This document shows positions 44,363-52,423 of a stretch of DNA of 64,000 nucleotides, one piece after another. A program made the position numbers and the translations under genes. Under the pieces are notes generated by a model. The model was given only the letters and a program-made list of their open reading frames with translations. It ran no database searches and had not been told where the DNA came from. Each line of letters starts with the position of its first letter. Within the stretch, counting starts at the first letter, position 1. Origin of the DNA: Chitinophagaceae bacterium UBA1930 (GTDB lineage: Bacteria > Bacteroidota > Bacteroidia > Chitinophagales > Chitinophagaceae); NCBI GenBank assembly GCA_002337145.1, contig DDFK01000002.1, forward strand, positions 1,176,866-1,240,865. The letters run 5' to 3'.

Positions 44363-44872
44363 CTACAGGTATCTTTCTGTGAGTACTTGTTGGTGGTGCA
44401 GTATATGCCCGAATATGATAAAGGCAAGTGCGTTCACTGTTATGGAATGATTATTGGCCATGCCGGTTTCGTGCAATTGCTCTTCAGTTAACGATTCCAA
44501 AAAGATATCCGTTGATTTTCTCAGTGCAATCAATTCATCTTTCAGGCTTTGCAAGGTACGTATAGAGGTATCGGTATTGGCGGCATATTCATTTTCCTCA
44601 AAACCTGGCAAGGGTGTCCTGTCTTTTCTGGCAAAGGTCAATGCCCTATACACAAAAATCCTCTCGGCATCAATTATGTGCTGCAATACATCCTTCACCG
44701 TCCACTTCTCAGGAGCATACTTGTAATCGGCTTTGTCTGCTGGCAATGCATGCACAAAATCAGTGATGGCTGCGGAATGGTTGGCAATGGCATCTTTAAC
44801 ATGGTTGCCGTTTATTTTATCAATATAGGTTTTGTAAAAAACGCCATAATCACCTGCTTGTGGTCTTGCCAT
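44363..44872 (-). CDS. DinB family protein
   Basis: A 169-residue four-helix protein of the DinB/YfiT superfamily. The three metal-binding histidines can be placed in VLQHIIDAERIF and GHILHHQQVL. WTVKDVLQHI and YRALTFARKDRTPLPGFEEN are typical DinB_2 phrases. Such proteins often act as metal-dependent thiol transferases, but the substrate is unknown. The ATG overlaps the stop of the subtilase gene (TAATG), so the two are translationally coupled. Confidence 0.85.
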   Translation of the reverse strand: MARPQAGDYGVFYKTYIDKINGNHVKDAIANHSAAITDFVHALPADKADYKYAPEKWTVKDVLQHIIDAERIFVYRALTFARKDRTPLPGFEENEYAANTDTSIRTLQSLKDELIALRKSTDIFLESLTEEQLHETGMANNHSITVNALAFIIFGHILHHQQVLTERYL

Positions 44873-46599
44873 TATTGCTTCGTGTTTAAAGGTTTGAAAG
44901 TGGATTTTGGCAAGGCATCTTTTTTCTCCTTCACCAAGGGTTTGGGGGTAGCGGTTACGGCTGGCTTCATTTTGTCTGCCAATTCAACCGCACCATAAGC
45001 ATTCACAATACCGGCATTTTTTTCAAGGTCCTTCATGCTCACTATTTCTTTTGAATTGTCTTTGCTTGGTTTCAATACAGCAACGCTTCCTTCTGGTGCG
45101 TACTCCGATTTTTCAATAGCCTGTTTAATCTGCACGGCAGAAAGGTTTGGGTAATAGGAACGCAGCATTGCTGCAAGCCCTGTAACTACAGGTGCTGCCA
45201 TACTGGTGCCCTGCAGGTTGGCATATTGGTTACCACCAGGAACAGTGGAGTAGATTTTTACGCCCGGTGCAAACACATCAACATTCTGCTTGCCATAATT
45301 GCTGAATGATGCAGCCAACGAACCGGAAATTTTGGGGTCGCTGCTTGCACCAACAGTGATGAAATTCTCTGCTTTTTTATTGTCCTTTAAATAATAGGCA
45401 CTTGGAAAATTTTCTTTTACATCAACATCTGCCGATTCATTGCCTGCTGCATGTATAATCAATACATCCTTAGCAGCTGCATACCTAATGGCACTGTCCA
45501 CCCACTTCTTTTCGGGCGAATAGGCTTTGCCAAAACTCATATTAATTACTTTGGCACCATTGTCCACTGCATAAAAAATACCCAGGGCAATATCCTTGTC
45601 ATACTCATCGCCATCGGGTACCACACGTACTGTCATTATTCTTACATTGTCTGCAACGCCATCCATACCAATGCCATTGTTTCTTTGTGCACCAATAATG
45701 CCGCTTACATGCGTGCCATGCATGGGGCCTGCACCCATTACATCCCCATTGCCATAAAATTTGTCATGTATGTTGCTGTAATCATCTTTTATAATATCCG
45801 TACGGTAATTGTGCGGAGCATTGTCCTTTGCAGCAATGGCTTCTTTACGGCCATCAATATAACTGTCCAACTCAGCAATAAACGCAGTGTTCTTCATGTC
45901 CGATTCAACAGTAAATATTTTCATTGCATTCAAGTAGGCCAGTTTTGCTTTCCGGCCTGCATCCGTTTGTGGAATGAATTTTTCCAGTTCATCAATGGTG
46001 TACTCTTCCTTGCCCATTTCCTTGCGTATTATCTTGTCATTGCTCTTGATGCCTTTGGCCGCAATTTCAAGGTACATCAGGTTCATCTGGTCTTCGGCAC
46101 TAACGGTTATTTCTGCGGCACTGCGTTGCCACATTTTATATGTGTACTTTTCATCTTCGGTCATCTGCAATGTGTCCACGGTCTTGTTAAGGTATTTGTC
46201 CTTATACTTGTGGTAGACCCTGGCTTTTTCGGCCCCTGCATTTTTTAGGTTCTGTCCATCTTTGCCGCCCAAGAAATTCCAGCCATATACATCGTCCACA
46301 TAACCGTTGCCATCATCATCAATGCCGTTGCCCGGAATTTCTTTTGGGTTATGCCACAGTATGCCTTTCAGGTCCTCATGGGCAGTATCAACGCCAGAGT
46401 CAAGCACCGCAACAATAATGGGAGTAGGCTTTTTGTTTTTATCCTTCAGGAATTTATAGGCACGAGCCAGGTCTATACCGTAAAACGAATCTTTGGCCGG
46501 GTTCATCAAATGCCAGCCATTCGGTACATCCTGTTGGGCATTGGAAACAGTCGCTGTCAATAAAAAAGCAAATAAGGCAAGTGTAGTTCTCTGTATCAT
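44872..46599 (-). CDS. Secreted S8 family (subtilisin-like) serine peptidase
   Basis: A 575-residue secreted protease: signal peptide (1-21) and a short N-terminal region, then the catalytic triad Asp67 (VAVLDSGVDTAHEDL), His294 (MHGTHVSGIIGA) and Ser466 (GTSMAAPVVTGLAA). The oxyanion Asn lies in IHAAGNESAD. The 227 residues between Asp and His are far more than in classical subtilisins (about 30). They hold a charged helical insert (for example KYTYKMWQRSAAEITVSAED), which may act as a lid or intramolecular regulator. The C-terminal tail is Lys/Pro rich. No T9SS sorting domain is seen, so a periplasmic location is likely. It is translationally coupled to the DinB gene. Confidence 0.9.
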   Translation of the reverse strand: MIQRTTLALFAFLLTATVSNAQQDVPNGWHLMNPAKDSFYGIDLARAYKFLKDKNKKPTPIIVAVLDSGVDTAHEDLKGILWHNPKEIPGNGIDDDGNGYVDDVYGWNFLGGKDGQNLKNAGAEKARVYHKYKDKYLNKTVDTLQMTEDEKYTYKMWQRSAAEITVSAEDQMNLMYLEIAAKGIKSNDKIIRKEMGKEEYTIDELEKFIPQTDAGRKAKLAYLNAMKIFTVESDMKNTAFIAELDSYIDGRKEAIAAKDNAPHNYRTDIIKDDYSNIHDKFYGNGDVMGAGPMHGTHVSGIIGAQRNNGIGMDGVADNVRIMTVRVVPDGDEYDKDIALGIFYAVDNGAKVINMSFGKAYSPEKKWVDSAIRYAAAKDVLIIHAAGNESADVDVKENFPSAYYLKDNKKAENFITVGASSDPKISGSLAASFSNYGKQNVDVFAPGVKIYSTVPGGNQYANLQGTSMAAPVVTGLAAMLRSYYPNLSAVQIKQAIEKSEYAPEGSVAVLKPSKDNSKEIVSMKDLEKNAGIVNAYGAVELADKMKPAVTATPKPLVKEKKDALPKSTFKPLNTKQ

Positions 46600-46716
46600 G
46601 TATGTGTATTCTCCTACAAATTTTAATATAGAAAGCCGTAAAGTAATGCCAAAAAAATATTTTAACTGTTTTTATGTAAAAGTTTCCGTTGCCCCATCTG
46701 GTACAAAACTCAACTC

Positions 46717-48633
46717 ATGAAACGAACTACTACTGCTTTTGCAATGCTAGTGGCATTTTGCATGGCCATTACTTCATCGGCCCAGCAAATACAAGGCAAG
46801 GTACTCAACGAAACAGGGATGGCGGCAGCGCATGTAACCGTAAACTTCCTGAACAAGGCAAACAGGGTTGTAACCAATGCCGATGGCAGTTTTAAAATAA
46901 TGGCCACTAAACTTCCCGATACATTGATTTTTTCTGCACTGGGATATGAACCCTATAAAGTGGTAGTTACCCAGAAAACAGTGAGCGACCCGAATTTTGA
47001 GATAGTGCTGTTGGCCGCCAGGCAGGAAATGGCAGAAGTGGTTGTAACAGGCTATGCCACAAAGAAAAGAAAAAGTGTTACTGGCAGTGTAGCCAGGCCA
47101 CTGGAGGATGGGTTTGTAAGCACTTCCACTTATGCAGATGTTGCTTTGGAAGGTAAGGTAGCTGGGCTTTCGGTGGATGAAGCTGCAAGGCCCGCTGCCG
47201 TTAAAGTTAGGGGGGCAGGTAGTACTTATCGTAAAGCGGCCACTTTAAATACGGATACTTACCTAGGCAAGAAAATGTTGTTTACTGATTCCGTTGCAAC
47301 GGATAAGGACGGAAAGGCCTATGCCACCAAACTACTTACCGCAGGCGAGATCAATGATTTTGCCAAATGGAAAATGTGGGAAGACTTTACCGAAACCGAT
47401 TTTAAGACCCACGCCAATTATTGGAACCTGTACCCCAAACAACGTTACTGCGTACAGTTACAGAACCATAATAACAAGGCCGTTACGGGCATGCAGGTTT
47501 ATTTAATTGACCGCAACACCCATGATACGGTTTGGCGGGCAGTAACAGACAATACCGGTAAGGCTGAATTATGGGCAGGTTTGAACCAGCCAGTAAAAAC
47601 AGAAAGCAGTTTCATGTTGTACTGCAAAGATGCCGAAAGCATTACGGAGCCTACTGTCTTTGAAAATGGCATCAATAAAATGACACTGGATGCACCCTGC
47701 AATGCAAGCAAGGCTGTTGATATTGCTTTTGTGGTAGATGCTACAGGCAGCATGGGCGATGAAATTGAATATTTGAAAGTGGAGCTGGAAGATGTACTGA
47801 ACAAGACTTTTAGCAGCTATACCAATCTTGATGTACATGCTGCTGCTGTTTTTTACAGGGATGCAGGCGACCAGTACATTACCAAGCATGTTGATTTTAA
47901 TAGCGACCTATTAAAAGTGCTGAACTTTATAAAGCTGCAAAGTGCTGGTGGTGGTGGCGACTTTCCCGAAGCAGTACACAGTGCCTTGCATACCGCCATA
48001 GATAGCCTGCACTGGCATGAGGATGCAAGGGCCAAAATAATTTTCCTGGTGTTGGATGCACCGCCACATAATGAAGTAAAAACAGAAATGCTGTACCTTA
48101 TTCAACAGGCATCGGCAAGAGGCATCAGGATTGTGCCGGTTGTTTGTAGTGGTGCGGATAAAAGCACGGAGTTCATGATGCGTAGCATTGCATTGGCCAC
48201 CAACGGTACCTATGTTTTTTTGACAGACCATAGCGGGGTAGGGGGCAGTCATGTAAAACCAACAACCGATGTGTTTAATGTGGAGCTGTTGAACAATTTG
48301 CTGCCCCGTTTAATTCAGCAGATGCTGTATGTGGATGACTGTACCAATGAACAGAAACAAACTGTACCGATAACAAGAATGCCTCGCAATGTATTAAAGG
48401 TGCAGGTATCGCCCAACCCTACGCATGGTGCGGTGCATATTAAAAGCAGCAAGGAATTGAAAGAGGTTTTTGTGGCCGATTTTACAGGTAAAATATTGAT
48501 GCGTGTGGCAGCCACCGACAAACAGACCAGTTGGAAACTGGACATTGGGGCCTATCCATCCGGTACCTATATTATCAGGTATATCACTGCCGAAAATGAA
48601 TGGGGAGCCGAAAAGCTCGTACTCATGCATTGA
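46717..48633 (+). CDS. Chimeric surface protein: SusC-like N-terminus, VWA domain, T9SS signal
   Basis: A 638-residue secreted protein with an unusual domain order. A signal peptide is followed by a carboxypeptidase-regulatory-like domain (about 22-100; GKVLNETGMAAAHVTVNFLN). A shortened plug-like stretch as in SusC receptors comes next (VVVTGYATKKRKSVTGSVAR). A middle part contains a beta-sandwich (VQLQNHNNKAVTGMQVYLID). A von Willebrand A domain has an intact MIDAS (DATGSMGDE, Asp341). The C-terminal sorting domain (VSPNPTHGAVHIKS to GTYIIRYIT) is of type A, T9SS. No beta-barrel is present, so it is not a transporter. It is likely a surface-bound, metal-dependent binding protein. It is divergent from the subtilase gene. 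Confidence 0.82.
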   Translation: MKRTTTAFAMLVAFCMAITSSAQQIQGKVLNETGMAAAHVTVNFLNKANRVVTNADGSFKIMATKLPDTLIFSALGYEPYKVVVTQKTVSDPNFEIVLLAARQEMAEVVVTGYATKKRKSVTGSVARPLEDGFVSTSTYADVALEGKVAGLSVDEAARPAAVKVRGAGSTYRKAATLNTDTYLGKKMLFTDSVATDKDGKAYATKLLTAGEINDFAKWKMWEDFTETDFKTHANYWNLYPKQRYCVQLQNHNNKAVTGMQVYLIDRNTHDTVWRAVTDNTGKAELWAGLNQPVKTESSFMLYCKDAESITEPTVFENGINKMTLDAPCNASKAVDIAFVVDATGSMGDEIEYLKVELEDVLNKTFSSYTNLDVHAAAVFYRDAGDQYITKHVDFNSDLLKVLNFIKLQSAGGGGDFPEAVHSALHTAIDSLHWHEDARAKIIFLVLDAPPHNEVKTEMLYLIQQASARGIRIVPVVCSGADKSTEFMMRSIALATNGTYVFLTDHSGVGGSHVKPTTDVFNVELLNNLLPRLIQQMLYVDDCTNEQKQTVPITRMPRNVLKVQVSPNPTHGAVHIKSSKELKEVFVADFTGKILMRVAATDKQTSWKLDIGAYPSGTYIIRYITAENEWGAEKLVLMH

Positions 48634-48653
48634 TGCCCTGCCCTTGAAACCGC

Positions 48654-48690
48654 AACCTGTTACTGAAAATGTAACAGGTTTTTTGTTTTT
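48654..48690 (+). terminator. Rho-independent terminator
   Basis: AACCTGTTAC (48654-48663) pairs with GTAACAGGTT (48671-48680), followed by TTTTTGTTTTT. Confidence 0.85.
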
Positions 48691-48745
48691 GGGATATGGG
48701 AGCCTATGAAAGTTTGACACCTGTTTTTCAGTAAAATTCCCCAAC

Positions 48746-48777
48746 TTCGCCACCATTTCATCAAGATGGGTGGCGAA
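48746..48777. promoter_or_regulatory. Inverted repeat upstream of groES
   Basis: TTCGCCACC (48746-48754) and GGTGGCGAA (48769-48777) form a perfect nine-base inverted repeat with a 14-base spacer that can itself pair partly (CATC/GATG). It is 108 bases before the groES ATG. It is not the CIRCE element (TTAGCACTC-N9-GAGTGCTAA). It could be an operator or a hairpin in the 5' untranslated RNA. Confidence 0.5.
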
Positions 48778-48885
48778 CCTTGTTAGGTTACTGAAATTTT
48801 GGCTTGAACAGCCCTCATGGCAAAGTAATTGACAGGCAGGGGCATATTCATTGAATTATTAAACAAAAACAAAAATCAAATACGT

Positions 48886-49176
48886 ATGGCTACTAAAAAA
48901 GCGAGTGTTGGCGTTACTCCACTTCACGACAGGGTAATTGTAAAACCCGCAGCTGCCGAAGAAAAAACTGCTGGCGGCATTATCATCCCTGATACTGCCA
49001 AAGAAAAACCACAGCGTGGTGTAGTGGTTGCTGCTGGTCCGGGTAAAAAAGACGAACCGGTAACTGTGAAAACTGGCGACACTGTTTTGTATGGTAAATA
49101 TGCAGGTACAGAAATCACCATCGAAGGTCAAGACCTTTTGATTATGAGAGAGAGCGATATTTTGGCAATCGTTTAG
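48886..49176 (+). CDS. groES: Co-chaperonin GroES
   Basis: GroES caps the GroEL chamber. With ATG 48886 the protein is 96 residues, the normal size. The motif series PLHDRVIVKPAAAEEKTAGG (the mobile loop containing the GroEL-binding GGI), VVVAAGPGKKDE, GDTVLYGKYAGTEI and LIMRESDILAIV is complete. An earlier open start at 48829 would add 19 residues not found in the family. groL follows after a 123-base spacer holding a long inverted repeat. Confidence 0.96.
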   Translation: MATKKASVGVTPLHDRVIVKPAAAEEKTAGGIIIPDTAKEKPQRGVVVAAGPGKKDEPVTVKTGDTVLYGKYAGTEITIEGQDLLIMRESDILAIV

Positions 49177-49183
49177 AACCGAC

Positions 49184-49297
49184 TAGCTAATTAGCCAATG
49201 TGCTAATATGCTAATCACTTCCGCAATAACTAATTATTATTTAAACAAAAGTGTTGAATTGGCACATTGGCTAATTGGCACATCAGCAAATTAAAAG
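49184..49297. repeat. Inverted pair of period-8 arrays between groES and groL
   Basis: The left arm (49184-49215) is four octamers: TAGCTAAT, TAGCCAAT, GTGCTAAT, ATGCTAAT. The right arm (49258-49297) is ATTGGCAC, ATTGGCTA, ATTGGCAC, ATCAGCAA, ATTAAAAG. A 15-base core pairs perfectly (AATTAGCCAATGTGC with GCACATTGGCTAATT). The spacer is about 42 bases. The hairpin ends almost at the groL ATG (49300). Confidence 0.75.
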
Positions 49298-49299
49298 AT

Positions 49300-50937
49300 A
49301 TGGCTAAGCAAATATTCTTCGACATCGAAGCAAGAAATAAAATGAAAAAAGGCGTTGACACTTTGGCCAACGCTGTTAAGGTAACCCTTGGACCTAAAGG
49401 CCGCAATGTGGTTATCGAGAAAAAATTTGGTGCACCTGCCGTAACCAAAGACGGTGTTACCGTTGCTAAGGAAATTGAATTGGAAGACCCCATTGAAAAC
49501 ATGGGTGCCCAAATGGTTAAAGAAGTAGCTTCTAAAACTGCTGATATTGCAGGTGATGGTACTACCACTGCAACTGTTTTGGCTCAAGCAATTATTGCTG
49601 AAGGTTTGAAAATGGTTGCTGCTGGTGCAAATCCAATGGATTTGAAACGTGGTATTGACAAAGCGGTTGCTTTAGTAGTTGAAAACCTACGTGGTCAATC
49701 CCAAACTGTTGGTAACGACAGCAAGAAAATTCAACAAGTTGCCACTATCTCTGCCAACAACGATGAGACTATTGGTAAATTGATTGCCGAGGCTTTTGCT
49801 AAAGTGGGTAAAGAAGGTGTTATTACTGTTGAAGAAGCAAAAGGTACAGATACAACTGTTGATATAGTTGAAGGTATGCAGTTTGACCGTGGTTATGTGT
49901 CGCCATACTTTGTAACCAACAGCGAAAAAATGCAGACCGAATTGCAGAACCCATACATCTTGATCTACGATAAGAAGATATCTGCAATGAAAGATATCTT
50001 GCACATTTTGGAAAAAGTTGCACAAAGTGGCCGTCCATTGTTGATTATTGCTGAAGACCTGGAAGGTGAAGCATTGGCAACATTGGTAGTAAACAAACTG
50101 CGTGGTACCATTAAGGTTGCTGCTGTTAAAGCCCCAGGCTTTGGCGACAGGAGAAAAGAAATGTTGACAGACATTGCCATCTTAACTGCCGGTACTGTTG
50201 TTAGCGAAGAACAAGGTTACAAATTGGAGAATGCTGACTTGACTTATTTGGGGCAGGCTGCTTCTGTAACAATAGACAAAGACAACACAACCATCGTTGG
50301 TGGTAAAGGTGCCAAGAAAGACATCCAAGCTCGTGTTAGCCAAATCAAAGCACAGGTTGAGAACACAACCAGCGACTACGATAAAGAAAAACTACAAGAG
50401 CGTTTGGCCAAGTTGGCTGGCGGTGTTGCAGTATTGTATGTAGGTGCTGCTACTGAAGTTGAAATGAAAGAAAAGAAAGACCGTGTTGATGATGCTTTAC
50501 ACGCTACCCGTGCCGCTGTTGAAGAAGGCATTGTACCTGGTGGTGGTGTTGCATACATCCGTGCTATCGAATCTTTAGAAGCTAAAGTAAAAGGACAGAT
50601 TGCCGATGAGCAAACTGGTGTTCAAATCGTTCGCCGTGCATTGGAAGCCCCGATCCGCACATTGACTGAAAACGCTGGAATCGATGGTTCTATCGTTGTT
50701 CAAAAAATTAAAGATGGCAAAGGCGACTTTGGTTTCAACGCAAGGACAGAAAATTATGAAAACCTTTTCAAAGCTGGTGTTATCGACCCAACTAAAGTAA
50801 GCCGTGTAGCTTTGGAAAATGCAGCTTCTATTGCAGGTATGTTGTTGACAACAGAATGCGTAATTGCTGACAAACCTAAAGAAGAAGCAGCTCATAGCCA
50901 TGGTGCCCCTGATATGGGCGGTATGGGTGGTTATTAA
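49300..50937 (+). CDS. groL: Chaperonin GroEL
   Basis: GroEL folds client proteins in an ATP-driven double ring. With ATG 49300 the protein is 545 residues. It shows AKQIFFDIEARNKMKKGVDT, the ATP-binding GPKGRNVVIEKKFGAPAVTK and AGDGTTTATVLAQAI, the apical substrate-binding region (DRGYVSPYFVTNSEKMQTEL), and the second equatorial ATP segment (VEEGIVPGGGVAYIRAIE). The C-terminus ends in a short Gly/Met tail (MGGMGGY). The upstream start at 49267 would translate the right arm of the octamer repeat and is unlikely. A period-7 repeat and a terminator follow. Confidence 0.97.
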   Translation: MAKQIFFDIEARNKMKKGVDTLANAVKVTLGPKGRNVVIEKKFGAPAVTKDGVTVAKEIELEDPIENMGAQMVKEVASKTADIAGDGTTTATVLAQAIIAEGLKMVAAGANPMDLKRGIDKAVALVVENLRGQSQTVGNDSKKIQQVATISANNDETIGKLIAEAFAKVGKEGVITVEEAKGTDTTVDIVEGMQFDRGYVSPYFVTNSEKMQTELQNPYILIYDKKISAMKDILHILEKVAQSGRPLLIIAEDLEGEALATLVVNKLRGTIKVAAVKAPGFGDRRKEMLTDIAILTAGTVVSEEQGYKLENADLTYLGQAASVTIDKDNTTIVGGKGAKKDIQARVSQIKAQVENTTSDYDKEKLQERLAKLAGGVAVLYVGAATEVEMKEKKDRVDDALHATRAAVEEGIVPGGGVAYIRAIESLEAKVKGQIADEQTGVQIVRRALEAPIRTLTENAGIDGSIVVQKIKDGKGDFGFNARTENYENLFKAGVIDPTKVSRVALENAASIAGMLLTTECVIADKPKEEAAHSHGAPDMGGMGGY

Positions 50938-50940
50938 TAC

Positions 50941-50975
50941 AGACCGTAGACGAGGGACTATAGACGATATAGTTC
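50941..50975. repeat. Period-7 array after groL
   Basis: Five heptamers follow one another: AGACCGT, AGACGAG, GGACTAT, AGACGAT, ATAGTTC. The last is the most divergent. The array lies between the groL stop and its terminator. Confidence 0.55.
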
Positions 50976-50989
50976 CTGATGATAAGATA

Positions 50990-51030
50990 AAAGAACCCGT
51001 TCCAGATACATGGAACGGGTTCTTTGTTTT
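50990..51030 (+). terminator. Terminator of groL
   Basis: AAAGAACCCGTTCCA (50990-51004) pairs with TGGAACGGGTTCTTT (51011-51025), then GTTTTGTTTTG-like sequence. Confidence 0.85.
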
Positions 51031-51062
51031 GTTGCATTAGTAGATAAATAGGTGGTGCCATA

Positions 51063-51096
51063 AAAAATCCCCTTACCGATTCGGTAAGGGGATTTT
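51063..51096 (-). terminator. Terminator of the aminotransferase gene
   Basis: AAAAATCCCCTTACCGA (51063-51079) pairs with TCGGTAAGGGGATTTTT (51081-51097 region); read on the minus strand it ends in a T tract. Confidence 0.8.
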
Positions 51097-51126
51097 TGTA
51101 TCAATCAAAACTATCTGTAGGAAAAT

Positions 51127-52317
51127 CTATTTCAACTTTGCCAATGCATCTTTTATCCTTGCCCATGCTTTTTCAATATTGGGCATGCTGTTGGCAAAAG
51201 AAAAACGTACGCAATTGGGCTCGCCAAAGGCATCGCCCATTACAGACGAAACGTGTGCAGTGTTCAACAAGTACATGCTCAAATCTGCAGCATTGCTGAT
51301 GGTGTTTTCGCCATCGCTTTTGCCATAGTAATGGCTAACATCCGGAAACACATAGAATGCCCCTTCGGGTGCAAAGCATTTAAACCCGGGTATAGCTTCT
51401 ACCAATTCCAATGTTTTTGTTCGGCGTCTGGTAAACTCTTCTGTCATTTCCTGCGAAGGTCTCAGGTCGCCTGTCAAGGCCGCTACTGCTGCCTTCTGTG
51501 TAATGGAGCAGGTGGCACTTGTAAACTGTCCCTGCAATTTTTCACAGGCTTTTGCTATTTCCACATTGGCAGCTATATAACCTAAACGCCAGCCCGTCAT
51601 TGCAAAGCCTTTACTTAAACCGTTTACAATAACAACCCTTTCTTTTAGGTCATCAAACTGTGCAATGCTTTCGTGCTTGCCTACAAAGTTGATGTATTCA
51701 TAAATTTCATCGGCCAATATCGTAACCTGCGGATGCTTTCTGAACACTTCTGCCAAACCTTCTAATTCTGCTTTGCTGTACACTGCACCACTTGGGTTGC
51801 AAGGCGAGGAGAACATGAACACTTTGGTGTTGGGTGTAATGGCAGCTTCCAGTTCTGCTGGTGTTGCTTTGTAGCCATTCTCAACCGTTGTCCTGATTTC
51901 AACCACTTTGGCCCTTGCAATTTTTACCAATTCCGAATAGGTAACCCAATAAGGCGTAGGTATGATCACTTCATCACCCTCTTCTGCCAAGGCAAGTATA
52001 ACATTGGCCAGGCTCTGTTTGGCACCGGTGGAAGTAATGATGTTTTCCGGTTTATAGTCAAGGTTATTGTCGCGTTTCAATTTTGTGCAAACAGCTTCTC
52101 GCAAATCCAGGAAACCCGCAACAGGTGTGTAGTGGCTCCAGTTATCGTTAATGGCTTTAATGGCCGCATCCTTAATATGTTGCGGTGTGTCAAAGTCGGG
52201 CTCGCCCAAACTCAGGTCAATAACATCAATTCCTTTGGCCCGCAGTTCGCGGCCAAGCTTTGCCATTTTCAACGTTTCTGGCTCACTGAACCGTTGAAGG
52301 AGAGAAGATAGTTGCAT
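51127..52317 (-). CDS. Class I aminotransferase, probably aspartate aminotransferase
   Basis: A 396-residue PLP enzyme of fold type I, subgroup I-gamma, like the Thermus and Bacillus aspartate aminotransferases. Landmarks: VIDLSLGEPDFDTPQHIKDA, WSHYTPVAGFLDLREAVC, SSPCNPSGAVYSKAELE, ILADEIYEYINF with the pyridine-binding Asp, and the Schiff-base Lys236 in NGLSKGFAMTGWRLGYIA. The C-terminal CVRFSFANSMPNIEKAWAR carries the substrate-carboxylate Arg. Prephenate aminotransferase activity occurs in the same subgroup and cannot be excluded. It is monocistronic with a terminator. Confidence 0.88.
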   Translation of the reverse strand: MQLSSLLQRFSEPETLKMAKLGRELRAKGIDVIDLSLGEPDFDTPQHIKDAAIKAINDNWSHYTPVAGFLDLREAVCTKLKRDNNLDYKPENIITSTGAKQSLANVILALAEEGDEVIIPTPYWVTYSELVKIARAKVVEIRTTVENGYKATPAELEAAITPNTKVFMFSSPCNPSGAVYSKAELEGLAEVFRKHPQVTILADEIYEYINFVGKHESIAQFDDLKERVVIVNGLSKGFAMTGWRLGYIAANVEIAKACEKLQGQFTSATCSITQKAAVAALTGDLRPSQEMTEEFTRRRTKTLELVEAIPGFKCFAPEGAFYVFPDVSHYYGKSDGENTISNAADLSMYLLNTAHVSSVMGDAFGEPNCVRFSFANSMPNIEKAWARIKDALAKLK

Positions 52318-52371
52318 TTTTAATTTTTTTTGATCGGTTGCTTAATAAGGAACGTAAAGATAAGTGTTGAA

Positions 52372-52402
52372 ATAAAAAACCTCCGCTTTAATGGCGGAGG
52401 CT
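52372..52402 (-). terminator. Terminator of the DUF4397 gene
   Basis: CCTCCGC (52380-52386) pairs with GCGGAGG (52394-52400); the minus strand then reads into a T tract (plus-strand A run 52374-52379). Confidence 0.75.
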
Positions 52403-52423
52403 GTATAATTTGTTTGAAAGATG

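Noticed and set aside
48746..48777. CIRCE heat-shock element
   Set aside because: The repeat sequence (TTCGCCACC/GGTGGCGAA) does not match TTAGCACTC-N9-GAGTGCTAA.
49267..49299. Upstream start for groL
   Set aside because: The extra codons are the right arm of the octamer repeat; GroEL proteins start at the AKQIFFD segment.
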